Below, in pieces: positions 1-9,231 of a DNA stretch of 64,000 nucleotides. The stretch lies in assembly GCA_027577595.1 (NCBI GenBank), contig JANBRJ010000055.1:1-64000 (forward strand), given 5' to 3'. Position 1 is the stretch's first letter. Each line of letters starts with the position of its first letter. The position numbers were made by a program, and so were the translations under genes. The stretch comes from Coemansia sp. RSA 487 (Eukaryota > Kickxellomycota > Kickxellomycetes > Kickxellales > Kickxellaceae). Below the pieces are notes generated by a model. The model was not told the origin of the DNA. It ran no database searches and was given only the letters and a program-made list of their open reading frames with translations.

Positions 1-69
1 GACGGCGTCGGCGTTCTGCTCCGTGGCATTGCGCATTGTCGAAGGTGCAGCGCTATCGTCATTGGGCTG
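1..69. other. Possible end of a neighbouring coding region
   Basis: The first ~69 bases are GC-rich and end abruptly against AT-rich sequence, as at a coding boundary. Two readings fit: a plus-strand frame closing at the TGA at 67-69, or a minus-strand frame rich in Asp, Ser and Ala running off the left edge, preceded by a TTTCAG that could be a splice acceptor. There is too little sequence to decide or name a product. Confidence 0.3.
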
Positions 70-645
70 AAATTTTTTTTTTATAAAAAAATTATTTTTT
101 TGAACACATTAAACGACCTGATCATCGTTTGTTAAACTGAATTTATCAATGCACCTTGTTGACCATATTAACGTTTATAATTCAGCCATCAACGCGTAAA
201 ACAGCACCGAATTAAATTTCCAGACAAAATAACATGCAAGTATAGAATGTATAATGCGTCTCTTTGACATCATCTGTAATATTCACTACAGAAAGTTATT
301 CTCTCAAACATTGGAAACACTAAATTACGTTTATGTGTCGTTTTGCTTTGACAAATCTATAAAGCCAATGAAAAAAGTGCACCGCCCATATTTCCATCAC
401 AAAAATGTTCAGAATCCACAAACTACGACATCGATTTCTGCACCCTCCCTTTTTCATCCTGTACGAAATGATCCTTTGTTAAATCCTAAATAAAAATACA
501 CTGTCTTGTCGATTGTCATTCGAGTCTGTTTGTCTTATCTTTTTGCATCACGCATAGTTGCACAGTATCCTTTACATTCACACTCCTGACAAACAACGTC
601 AATACGAAGGGGGAAGGCAAAGATCATTACGTTTTTGTATCATCG
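70..645. other. AT-rich intergenic region upstream of the tRNA deaminase gene
   Basis: AT-rich, with long A and T runs at 71-100. One 79-codon ATG frame (254-493) shows no recognisable domain and is probably chance. The last ~100 bases should hold the promoter and short leader of the downstream gene. Confidence 0.6.
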
Positions 646-1251
646 ATGAACAACCAGACGGAGAATAGCCCGACAAGCGTTGTAGACAACACGGATCAAG
701 ATGATCGGATCAGAAACAAGCGCCTTGGGTTCATGAGAGAGGCGCTGAAGATGGCGGAGGAGGCATACACGGTATCCGAGGTACCAGTCGGTTGCGTATT
801 TGTGCACGACGATCGAGTTGTTGGGCGCGGACGCAACGAAACGAATGTCATGAAGAACGGGACACGGCATGCGGAGCTGGTGGCCATCGACCGGATGCTT
901 GCGCCAAACAGCGGGTTCAAGTCAGAGGACTTTGGCGCCACAGACCTATACGTAACTGTGGAGCCCTGCATTATGTGTGCGTCGGCGCTGAGGCAGGTGG
1001 GCATCCGGTCAGTGTTCTACGGGTGCGCAAACGATCGGTTTGGCGGGTGCGAGTCGGTTCTGCATGTCAACAGCGACGAGGGCATCGACGGCTCACCGTA
1101 CCCCTCGGAAGGCGGGTACTACAGAGACGAAGCGGTGCTTTATCTACGCAAGTTCTACGTCCGCGAAAACACGTCTGCTCCAGCACCACGGAAAAAGGCC
1201 AATCGTATTTTAAAGACACAAGATCTAGAAATTGGTGGTCATGATGAGTAG
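646..1251 (+). CDS. TAD2: tRNA-specific adenosine deaminase, catalytic subunit (Tad2/ADAT2)
   Basis: This 201-residue protein should deaminate adenosine 34 to inosine in the tRNA wobble position, normally as the catalytic half of a Tad2-Tad3 heterodimer. The cytidine/deoxycytidylate deaminase fold is clear: the zinc and proton-shuttle motif reads RHAELVAID with H75 and E77, and the second zinc motif reads PCIMCASAL with C108 and C111. The conserved EVPVGCVFV strand precedes them. Glu77 distinguishes it from Tad3, whose equivalent is usually Val. Length is close to other fungal Tad2 proteins. The first ATG at 646 sits before a short polar leader and the gene appears intronless. An AATAAA lies 17 bases past the stop. 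Confidence 0.93.
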   Translation: MNNQTENSPTSVVDNTDQDDRIRNKRLGFMREALKMAEEAYTVSEVPVGCVFVHDDRVVGRGRNETNVMKNGTRHAELVAIDRMLAPNSGFKSEDFGATDLYVTVEPCIMCASALRQVGIRSVFYGCANDRFGGCESVLHVNSDEGIDGSPYPSEGGYYRDEAVLYLRKFYVRENTSAPAPRKKANRILKTQDLEIGGHDE

Positions 1252-1267
1252 CTCTTCCAGCCAAACA

Positions 1268-1273
1268 AATAAA
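1268..1273 (+). terminator. Probable polyadenylation signal of the tRNA deaminase gene
   Basis: Canonical AATAAA 17 bases after the stop codon, in the short gap between this gene and the convergent ceramide synthase gene. Confidence 0.45.
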
Positions 1274-1453
1274 AGGTGAGTAGTAATATTAGTAGTAAAT
1301 TATAAAGAAAGAAAAGGTTACGGGTAACGAGGGTATAGAAGAACAGCAGGAGCAATAAGCGAGGATTAGAGAATAAAATAACATGGGTCCTAAGCACAAA
1401 CAGGCGTTGTCGGTCGACGCCACTTTGTCATTGCAATAGTGCTCAGTTGCCTA

Positions 1454-2890
1454 TTAGACGGTATTTGGCGTCTGGATTGCTAGCGTGGATAAGCTACTGC
1501 AGCTGCTAATGTCGCCGTCAGCGGTAAAGGTCTTTTCGTTGGATGATGCTGCGTCAGGCGAGGTATCGCAGTCCTGGTCTTCAGAGATGTCTTCATCGTC
1601 GGAACGGTTGTCGTTGGCACCCTCGCCCTTGATAAGCACTCGCTGGATGACCTTTACGATCAAAACAAACCAGTATACAAGGACAAGCTGCAACACGCAC
1701 AAAAGGGCCCACAATACGCCCACAATTGGATACGACGCGTACGAGTTCGGGTAATGTGGGAAGCGCTTCTCATGGGGCACCAGGATGATGCCTTGGGTCC
1801 AGATCGAGATCATCATTTTGAGACACAGGTAATGTTTTGTGGCGATCCACGAAACAGTAAATATACCGAAAAGAATATTGGGCATGATCTCGCTGCCAAT
1901 ATAACGGAACATTTTGGCGCTGGTCAGAAAGATGTCGGGAAAATCCATAACCAGCATAAACGCGTGGCCGAAGCGAGTAAAGTGGAACTGGTATGAGGAG
2001 AGAACCAAGAATATTGTGACCACGTGGTGCGTCATCATCTCAAAGTGGTCTTTGCGACGCTCCTCGACGTGAATTGTGTAGACATTGGACAACCAAAAGG
2101 CAGACTGCACCAGGTAGTACCATTTGAGCCCGTACGGCATAAGCATGTGGTCGTCAGGGTAGTTTGTGTACAGGTTTGCAGTGTTCATGTAGTACGGCGA
2201 GCTCTGCCACACGCGGAAGCCAATGGTCCATGTCACAGTGATGTACAGGAGCATCCACGCCATTTCGCTGAAGCGCCGGATCTCACGCGAGCCCTTGATC
2301 GAGATTAAGCGGGCAACAACGGGCATGATGTGGTGCAGACACAGGGCACGCGCCGCGATAATCTGCACTATCCAGTAGGCGACGAATTTGATGTCGTGGA
2401 TTCCACGCACGTAGTGAGTGTCGTGGGAGTCGGCGGAGCCCTTGCCGGCGGTCGTCGCCTTGTGCTGCATCTGAATCCACAGTAGCGGCCACTGGTATCC
2501 AGCCCAGTAGCAGCCGTGGACAATGGCGAGGAGAAAGAGCGAGAGGTGTAATTCGTTGTTCGCCAGCCAGATAATGGCAGGGTTGCGTGTATTGAAGATG
2601 ATGTTCTTTTTGGATGTGCGCTTCTTCTTTATCTGGTTCTGACTTGTCGAGGAGTGGTGAGCGTTGACGCTGTTTCCTAGGACCTCATCGTCTCCGGGGT
2701 TCTCGACTGATGGCAGCCCTCTACGGCGCGAGCGTAGCTTACGGGTGGCTTTCTTCACAGAGGCGCACGATGCCAGTGGGTCGGCTATCTCGCTGGCCGG
2801 GTCTGACACAATGTGGTGGTGCGAGGATCCGCGCGAGTGCTCAATGACAGCCAAGGGGCTGTTTGGTTGGCGTTTCTCGAGCGGCGGCAT
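1454..2890 (-). CDS. LAG1: Ceramide synthase, Lag1/Lac1 family (TLC domain)
   Basis: Acyl-CoA-dependent ceramide synthase of the ER membrane, joining a fatty acyl-CoA to a long-chain base. The protein is 478 residues from the ATG at 2890; an upstream TTG-initiated extension is only the pyrimidine-rich leader. The Lag1 motif is well preserved: tandem histidines at 288-289 in HHVVTIFLVLSSY, then HFTRFGHA and MDFPDIFLTSAK with D316 and D319, matching the MD..D form of fungal Lag1 rather than the HD..D form of animals. Several hydrophobic segments span residues 105-400. The C-terminus is acidic and serine-rich, resembling the casein kinase 2 region of yeast Lag1/Lac1. The lysine/arginine-rich N-tail (50-95) should be cytosolic. 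LAG1 versus LAC1 cannot be decided. Confidence 0.93.
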   Translation of the reverse strand: MPPLEKRQPNSPLAVIEHSRGSSHHHIVSDPASEIADPLASCASVKKATRKLRSRRRGLPSVENPGDDEVLGNSVNAHHSSTSQNQIKKKRTSKKNIIFNTRNPAIIWLANNELHLSLFLLAIVHGCYWAGYQWPLLWIQMQHKATTAGKGSADSHDTHYVRGIHDIKFVAYWIVQIIAARALCLHHIMPVVARLISIKGSREIRRFSEMAWMLLYITVTWTIGFRVWQSSPYYMNTANLYTNYPDDHMLMPYGLKWYYLVQSAFWLSNVYTIHVEERRKDHFEMMTHHVVTIFLVLSSYQFHFTRFGHAFMLVMDFPDIFLTSAKMFRYIGSEIMPNILFGIFTVSWIATKHYLCLKMMISIWTQGIILVPHEKRFPHYPNSYASYPIVGVLWALLCVLQLVLVYWFVLIVKVIQRVLIKGEGANDNRSDDEDISEDQDCDTSPDAASSNEKTFTADGDISSCSSLSTLAIQTPNTV

Positions 2891-4029
2891 CAGAGACGAA
2901 ATAAAAAAAAAGAGAACAATATAAAGTAGAAAAACAAATACAAAAAAAACAGATAGTTTGAGCAAATACGAGGGGAAAGGATAAGAAAGAAGAGGCTGGA
3001 ACCTTGTTTACCAATTCCGCTTTGCAAAATCCGTAAAAGTGGGCGAAAAAAGCTTTTTCTATTTATTTTGTGGGACAGTTTCCAACAAAAACAGTGTTAA
3101 AGGCATGGACACAAATCTCCACTGCAGTCAATCAAGAAGCGTGCGGATTTTAGAAGAATTGGGGTTGCTTTGCAAATTGTGTTAATCCGTTTCTATCCTG
3201 CACATGCGTGTGCTCTCGCTTTGGTTGTCAACCCAGCCCAGCTCAACCCAACCCAAAAGAAAATAGTCCTTGTGCCTCTTTTTTCAGGGAGGGATGCCTG
3301 CCTACTGTTTGCCGCCTTGTCTAGACGGTTAAAAATCAGACGAGGCCCTCCTTGCTCAACAAGCAGTGCACTGAACATATTGCCCTGAGCGGCAACTCGA
3401 AAGCAGCAAGCTCTGCCTGCAGAATATGTTTTCTATTTCTACATACCCTTTTTCACTTGGCTGCCCTGAGCAAGGGTTGCACGTTCTTTCGCATTGTTCG
3501 TCCATTTTCAACAATAGATATCAGCGCCGTGCCCTGCAGCAAGCCGCCTTCAGCCTCTCCCTACTTTCCCGCTCACACGAGAGCTTGTGACTTTAGAGCA
3601 TGCCCATATGATGGCACTAAAGATGTTTATGCTAATCGTCTATCCCCTCAGCCAAAAAACCACATAAATCCTAAAAAAAGGGTGGTTGTTGCTATTGCCG
3701 TATTGACAGATTCTGATCAGATCGTGCCACCAATATATGAGGGATAAGCACCATCAACATTGGGAAAAGCTCAGTATAAAAAGCAGCCACCTCACTATCA
3801 GTGAAAATAAAATATATTCGAACTGAGAAAATAGGAAAGGGCTTAAAAGATACAGCATGCCACTTTATATAGTGGCATGTGTTAGCCGGGAAATAGTTGC
3901 AATAATCAAAACTATTCAGATAATTGGAAAGCATATATCATATGCTCTGCTTCCCAATAATATGATTGACTCACATCAAGTTGTTATCACAATTACAAAA
4001 ACATAAATCCCTAAAACCACAGTCAAAGT
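2891..4029. other. Intergenic region upstream of the ceramide synthase gene
   Basis: About 1.1 kb without a convincing gene. The first ~100 bases are the pyrimidine-rich leader of the minus-strand ceramide synthase gene. A 131-codon frame at 3352-3747 begins at TTG, has no ATG start and shows no domain. The rest becomes AT-rich toward the next gene. Confidence 0.6.
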
Positions 4030-4863
4030 TTATACAGTTTTATACGTCTTTGCCTTTTTTTTTGTTACTGGTACTGAGACAATGCCAGTATTGGCATTAT
4101 AATAAAAGCTAGATGCATCATTATTTTGCTTATGCTCAAGGGATGATGGTGGCTTTATATTGTAATCCCATTGCAAATGTATATCTCTTATTTTTTCTTC
4201 GATTAACTGTCCTGGATCTTTCTTATCTTCCTTGGTTTCCTTTTGTGCAGACTTCCTACCTCTCCAATTGCTAAAAATATAGACCAGGACATATAGTATA
4301 ACTACAATCAAGTATGCGCTTGGTACAATCTTGCAAGCCTTTGCTAATGAACCAGAATTATTTCCAAGTAGCACATATGTGAACACCGGGTCTTCAAATA
4401 CTGTACAAGCAATAATAAGAATATACACGCTCAGCTGAATAGAGTTTAAGAGTCTATGTATACGTTTCTCCTCTCGACCAGACAAACATATCATAAAGGT
4501 AGTATAAAACGAAAAGCAACCAGCTGCAACACGAACTGCATAGCATATATTGTACCACGAAGGTTTGCCAAGAGTATCTGGGGCGGCTTTGTCATACAAG
4601 CAGAACAGCATGATTGATATAATCTGCAAAAGGCCAATAAATGCAGATAACACCCTTACTATTGTAAAACGTCTAGCTCTAAGACTTGTCCAAATGCTTG
4701 AATCGTTGGCCATTTTCTCAACCACGGTAACTTGAATAATAATAGTAAAAAGTTGGGAAATGAAAAGTAATGAGAACGCTTTAACCCGTGAGGCAGAGTT
4801 AGCATTATTTATATTCGATGCTGTGCTTTTAACCAAGTTAACATCAGATGGTGGTTTTTCCAC
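4030..4863 (-). CDS. Multi-pass membrane protein of unknown family; 5' exon uncertain
   Basis: A 277-codon frame encodes about five hydrophobic segments: SLLFISQLFTIIIQV, VLSAFIGLLQIISIMLFCLY, ICYAVRVAAGCFSFYTTFMI, LSVYILIIACTVF and AYLIVVILYVLVYIF. A Lys/Glu-rich cytosolic tail follows. The frame has no ATG at its beginning (the first possible codon is GTG at 4863). The sequence just upstream ends in TTTAACAG and ATCCAG, both usable as splice acceptors, so this is probably the last exon of a longer gene. A second hydrophobic frame in the same orientation lies at 4881-5138. The multi-helix layout recalls a 7-TM receptor, but no diagnostic motif is visible. The first in-frame ATG encodes M51 of this frame. 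Codon use is far more AT-rich than in the neighbours. Confidence 0.55.
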   Translation of the reverse strand: MEKPPSDVNLVKSTASNINNANSASRVKAFSLLFISQLFTIIIQVTVVEKMANDSSIWTSLRARRFTIVRVLSAFIGLLQIISIMLFCLYDKAAPDTLGKPSWYNICYAVRVAAGCFSFYTTFMICLSGREEKRIHRLLNSIQLSVYILIIACTVFEDPVFTYVLLGNNSGSLAKACKIVPSAYLIVVILYVLVYIFSNWRGRKSAQKETKEDKKDPGQLIEEKIRDIHLQWDYNIKPPSSLEHKQNNDASSFYYNANTGIVSVPVTKKKAKTYKTV

Positions 4864-4880
4864 TTTCTGGATACTATTCT

Positions 4881-5138
4881 TTATCTGTTAAACCACAAAC
4901 ATTTTTTATCTTTCTGGCATAGAGCATGCTTCGTTGGGGAATCTGTTTCAGTATCCAAAGCACTAACACTTCTTTCTTTATTCATGTGATGTGTTAATAC
5001 TTGCTGATGCTTTGAAACCACACAACCTTTAGAGATGGTCAAGACAACCAGAAAAGATGATTGTCCGACAAAGGTAAATGGTATGTCTTGCTCAAACCAC
5101 ACGTTCAGGATTCCAAGCAGTATTAATAAGTATAATAC
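4881..5138 (-). other. Hydrophobic open frame, candidate 5' exon of the membrane-protein gene
   Basis: Directly behind the stop of the F-box gene, and on the same strand, an open frame without an early ATG encodes two hydrophobic stretches (YLLILLGILNVWF and FTFVGQSSFLVVLTI) followed by a polar region. A possible donor (CAA/GTATTA) falls after the second stretch. Joining it in phase to ATAAAG at the acceptor upstream of 4863 keeps the frame open. No ATG precedes the hydrophobic part, so the true start is unknown or the gene is decayed. Confidence 0.3.
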
Positions 5139-5141
5139 AGT

Positions 5142-7913
5142 CTATGACGGTGCGCTGGATAGAAACAAAGCATACTCCAGCTGCTCCTCCTCAGTCATGT
5201 CTTCGAGAGCAAGATCTGTGAAATCATTCGCATTCCGCCCATCGCTCGATGCAGCGCTATCGAGAGAGCGATGGCCATCTATGGAGTCTGCGCTAGCATT
5301 ACATGTACCAAGCGCTGAGCCGTTTGGCTGAGCTGCCGTGGCATGGCTGGAACATTGCTCCGCCGCAGCCTTGCTGCTGCCATCCTGCTGCGACAGCCAC
5401 AGCGCGTATGCAATCTGCTCGTCAGCGCTCAGACCCAGCTCCGTCGTCGGCTGCATAAACTCGCGCTCAATGTACGCACGGTTCTCGTGTTCCTCGATGC
5501 GCCATTCGCGTTCGTCACGCGTCTCAAGCTGCAGCTCCGCCAGCTCCTCAACAATGCTTGCGGCCTGCGCCCCCGACCGACCATTCCGTTGCCGAGATGA
5601 ATTCGACGAGTGGCCAGGGCCCTTTGCCTTCGGCTGCGGCATGTGCTGCTGGCCCAGGAAGCACGAGTGGATGCGCGTTCCGTTGGCAACCACAACCCAT
5701 CCGTGTCCAGCCACAACATCTGCGACTAGCGTCGGAAACCCATGAACCAGCTCCGGCTCAACCTGCAACCACGTGTAGAACTCGGACACTTCGTCACCAG
5801 CCTCCACGCCGCGAGCCATGTCCAGTGCATCAGCCCCACGGCCCCGCACCTGGATTTCCCACTGCTCCGATGTCCGCGACGCAAGCATCTGTGCCAGATA
5901 GACATCTCCACGCGTGTTCTCGTTGATAATCGGCAGGTGGACCCACCAGAACCGCGGGTCAAGTCGCCTCTCATGGTGCACCAGAGGCACGTTGTTCGGT
6001 GGCTCATGCTGCCAGACAAACGGATCCGCAAATACGTCTTCGAGCTCCGTATGTGCGTCTTCGTTATCGTTGTTGTTTCTTGGCCGCCTTCTTGGCCGCT
6101 GCCGTCTGAGATCGCGCCGCAAGCTGCGGCCGCCTCCGTGGCATCGGATCGTGCGAAGCGTTCGACCCGAAAGTGGATCGATCACTAGAACCTGGCCGTC
6201 ACGTGCCGCAGAAACCAGCACAGCAGCGTTCACATCGATTGCCGAGATTGCGCGTTGGTGGATGCGTGGCCACGCATGAAGAGGCTGCACAGCTTCGCCA
6301 GTTTCGTCGGCATCAAACATCCACAGGCTCCCCGTGGCGTCTCCGATAAGCAGAAGCCGCTTGCTGGATGTGTCCTCAGCAAGGCTAGCCACCGTCGGCG
6401 ATGTGGGCTTCGTCAGATCGAGACGCAGAACGTTGTTTCGATCCGGCGCTTTGCCTTTGGGTGTTTGTGCACCGCTGGCTGCTGGGCTCAGGTTCGCAGC
6501 TGAGGATACACATGAGGGAGGGCGGGAGGATCCAGGCAGCTGTCTCTTTGGCCCGCTGTCCACTTTCCATGTCATCACTGTAATTGGTGCTGGCTGTTGC
6601 TGGCCTGGCGGTACTGTTGCAGGTGGAGGAGGCTGCACTATGGAAAACATGGCCAGAATTGTACCATCCACGCCAATGCGCCATACACCGCGCCCTTCAA
6701 CAGCAATGACAAACGAATCGTCGAATGGGTCGCCTACCAGCTGCACAACGCGTTGGGCCTGCACCTGCTGCGTGCCAGGAAAGGAAAACACAAATGTTGG
6801 CGGTATCCGGCCATCGCTGTACTCGTCCGGCTCTGGCGTAAGCCAGGGCGTCTTTTGAAACAAATCCTGAACTTCGTTCCGATTTGGTGCATATAGCGCT
6901 GGTAGCTGGCTGTTCTGGATATTTTGCGCATCTATGCTCAACACAGATAGATCCCACACAAAAATCACACCAGCGGAAGATGCTGCTACGACATAGCGAG
7001 CGCCTTCTGCCCAGGTAACCCTCACAAGCGGTATGCCAGTCACTCCCTGCAGAAAGTGGCATGACTGGCCCGTGCTGGACAACCACACGTAAACAGATCC
7101 ACTTGCACTGGAGCTAGCTACAAGATCATCTTCTGCATTAATTCTGTACTTATTGCGCCAGTCGTACGTCTTTTGCGCCAGGTGGTCCAAAGGCCCCGCC
7201 ACGTCCAGCACAGGTGCTGTGTGGTAGCGAGCAGCCACAACGCGGTTTTTTAGCTCCCCATAGCGCGTTAGATGTGTGACGGTGCACAGTCCGCTCTCGA
7301 ATCCCCACAATATCCTATCGCTTCTTGTTGAAACCGCACTCACTTTGGATCCATCATCCACGATGGCATCGTCGTCGCTGATCCGAGGCATTGCAAAAAC
7401 AACGGGCCTGAGTTCGTTCTTGCGTGCAAAAACCTTCCCTGTGCTCGGATCGCATCTGACACCTGCCCTTCCCGCCTTGGACACTGCTAGCGCCCACCCG
7501 TGCTTTTCGCTAACGATGATCCTGTCCACCGTGCCCACACGTGCGTTGAACTCAAGCCGCTGTTCGTCGCTATATTTCCCACCACATGTGCCCGCCCATT
7601 GCCGTGTCAGATGCACTCTGCTAGTGTACTCGTTCTGCCAGCTCAACCTACTCTGTCCTCTTGCCTTTCCACGGCCTCTCGAGCTGTGATGTACGCTGCT
7701 TGCCAACAGCCGCTCATACGGAAGCCTCCCGAACGTGCGAACAAAGGCCCGTTTCCAACTGCGTTCGTCCGATACAATACGTCGCCAGTCTTTGCATACC
7801 TGTCCAGAAGTCTTGAGCGTTAGTGGATCTATGTGTGTGAATATCATCACCACCAGTTCTTCAGGGAGATCGACGATGCGCATAAGCTGCTTGTCGTTAC
7901 CAGTCTGCTCCAT
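5142..7913 (-). CDS. F-box / WD40-like / UIM protein, Ufo1-like SCF substrate receptor
   Basis: A 923-residue protein. Residues 13-55 form an F-box (VDLPEELVVMIFTHIDP followed by QVCKDWRRI), the Skp1-binding module of SCF ubiquitin ligases. The middle contains beta-propeller-like blades, for example ILWGFESGLCTVTHL, SVYVWLSSTGQ, VIFVWDLSVL, GSLWMFDADE and DGQVLVIDPLSGRTLRTI. The last ~115 residues hold two ubiquitin-interacting motifs: DEQIAYALWLSQQ and, at the very C-terminus, EEEQLEYALFLSS. F-box plus WD40 plus C-terminal UIMs is the architecture of yeast Ufo1. A low-complexity Pro/Gln/Ser insert and an Arg-rich patch interrupt the propeller. The ATG at 7913 directly precedes the F-box. Orthology to UFO1 rests on architecture, not measured identity. 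Confidence 0.85.
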   Translation of the reverse strand: MEQTGNDKQLMRIVDLPEELVVMIFTHIDPLTLKTSGQVCKDWRRIVSDERSWKRAFVRTFGRLPYERLLASSVHHSSRGRGKARGQSRLSWQNEYTSRVHLTRQWAGTCGGKYSDEQRLEFNARVGTVDRIIVSEKHGWALAVSKAGRAGVRCDPSTGKVFARKNELRPVVFAMPRISDDDAIVDDGSKVSAVSTRSDRILWGFESGLCTVTHLTRYGELKNRVVAARYHTAPVLDVAGPLDHLAQKTYDWRNKYRINAEDDLVASSSASGSVYVWLSSTGQSCHFLQGVTGIPLVRVTWAEGARYVVAASSAGVIFVWDLSVLSIDAQNIQNSQLPALYAPNRNEVQDLFQKTPWLTPEPDEYSDGRIPPTFVFSFPGTQQVQAQRVVQLVGDPFDDSFVIAVEGRGVWRIGVDGTILAMFSIVQPPPPATVPPGQQQPAPITVMTWKVDSGPKRQLPGSSRPPSCVSSAANLSPAASGAQTPKGKAPDRNNVLRLDLTKPTSPTVASLAEDTSSKRLLLIGDATGSLWMFDADETGEAVQPLHAWPRIHQRAISAIDVNAAVLVSAARDGQVLVIDPLSGRTLRTIRCHGGGRSLRRDLRRQRPRRRPRNNNDNEDAHTELEDVFADPFVWQHEPPNNVPLVHHERRLDPRFWWVHLPIINENTRGDVYLAQMLASRTSEQWEIQVRGRGADALDMARGVEAGDEVSEFYTWLQVEPELVHGFPTLVADVVAGHGWVVVANGTRIHSCFLGQQHMPQPKAKGPGHSSNSSRQRNGRSGAQAASIVEELAELQLETRDEREWRIEEHENRAYIEREFMQPTTELGLSADEQIAYALWLSQQDGSSKAAAEQCSSHATAAQPNGSALGTCNASADSIDGHRSLDSAASSDGRNANDFTDLALEDMTEEEQLEYALFLSSAPS

Positions 7914-8563
7914 GGCTTCCCAAGCGAGTTGTAAAGTGTATGAATTCTAATTCTCTATGAATAAAAAGGAAGGGTTTGGATTGAATAGAAAAAATGTCTT
8001 GCAAGAATGGGAAAGAGCTGACACACAATGATGGCACTGTATGAAAAATTCTTTAAACTGCCAAGGGAGGTTTGTATAATACAACCTCCCAAACTGTTTG
8101 GGGTTTTAGCAAACTCTGGATTAGGGGATAATAAGAGTATTAAAAATCCATTTATACAATAGCAAGAGAATAGCATTTGAAAGAATATAATTCATGAAGA
8201 CTGGGCTGCATATTCCTGGAATTCCGCAAAAAAGAGCGTATAAATTGTCTTCATGGGACTGTTTTCCTGTATACGTTCAGTTGATATAATCCTACTGCTC
8301 AGACTCCATCACAAAGTCTTTGAGATATTCTAATTTTAGAAAAGAGGTTAGACAAGAGGGAAACCCCAAGCAAAAGCTAAGGCGTTTCTGCTCCCAGCTT
8401 CGAAGTCCTAATTTTGATGCTTGGATGAAATTTTATTTATTTTTTTTAAACAATGTTCCCTCCGCCTGCAACAAACGACCAAATATTCCACCTCTTCGTA
8501 ATAGTTTAATAATTTAATGGCATTTATTACCCCAATCTCCTTTTCTATGGCCTGCAATTTACT
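7914..8563. other. Intergenic region upstream of the F-box gene
   Basis: AT-rich sequence carrying the promoter of the minus-strand F-box gene. A 65-codon frame at 8320-8517 begins at TTG and is not supported. I see no RNA gene. Confidence 0.55.
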
Positions 8564-8851
8564 ATGCATCACATTGTTAGGCTACCTAATCGAGTTCTAG
8601 CAGTTCCTTGTATGTACACTGATGATTTAAAGCCAAACAAAGTTTCTAAACTTCTTGGTAGGGCCTGAAAAAAGAGAATTGAGAGCCGTGAGGAAGTTGC
8701 AGGAAAGCGAATCAAAAGATCCCACAACGCCAAGAAATCGCAGGTATTTGAACCTCAATCTACAGTTTCTGCTGCTACAGCCTTAACGTCTGCTGCAACT
8801 ACACCGAAGCAGCAACAGACTGCTAAACATAAGCGTGCTGACCACCAGTAA
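8564..8851 (+). pseudogene. Coding-like fragment with a basic tail, family unknown
   Basis: A single reading frame of 96 codons begins with ATG and closes with TAA but has an internal stop, so it is either a decayed gene piece or carries an unrecognised intron. The first part reads like a globular segment (PNRVLAVPCMYTDDLKPNK). The second is Lys/Arg-rich, then Ala/Thr/Gln-rich, ending KHKRADHQ, like a basic disordered tail. It stands out from the AT-rich sequence around it. No family recognised. Confidence 0.3.
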
Positions 8852-9231
8852 AAACAAACTTTCATGCATCGTGTCGTATCGTATCAGCTATTGCTGATAC
8901 CATGAGCGGCCTTGCGCCTTTATCCCTGGCGATGAACACCTCCCAGGAGAGCGCCCCTTGAGACAGATTTCTCTTCGAGTTGTTTTGGTGAGGGATCGTT
9001 TCTAGAGAAATAAGGCATGTAAATAGGCTGAATCCTCCAGTGAGAACCTGGAAGTCTGTGTTTTAATCGAGGCTTCAGTTTAAAAATTCGCAGCCTAATC
9101 TAAATATGCAATCAGATGATGACGTGTCAAGATGTGTCATCAATTCATAAATAGCCCATTCTGCATTGCACATTAACAGCTTTTCTCTTCTTCGCCATCA
9201 TTTTTTCCATATATAAAATTGCTTCTTCAAA
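8852..9231. other. Promoter region of the HIT gene
   Basis: About 380 bases without a gene. The TATA-like element at 9145-9154 lies near its right end. Repeated GTATC/CTGATAC words occur at 8877-8902. Confidence 0.5.
9145..9154 (+). promoter_or_regulatory. TATA-like element of the HIT gene
   Basis: TCATAAATAG about 80 bases upstream of the ATG at 9232, a normal distance for a fungal core promoter with a short leader. Confidence 0.4.

Noticed and set aside
254-493. 79-codon ATG frame
   Set aside because: AT-rich, no domain, no coding-like composition; probably chance.
3352-3747. 131-codon plus-strand frame
   Set aside because: Starts at TTG and shows no recognisable domain; consistent with intergenic sequence.
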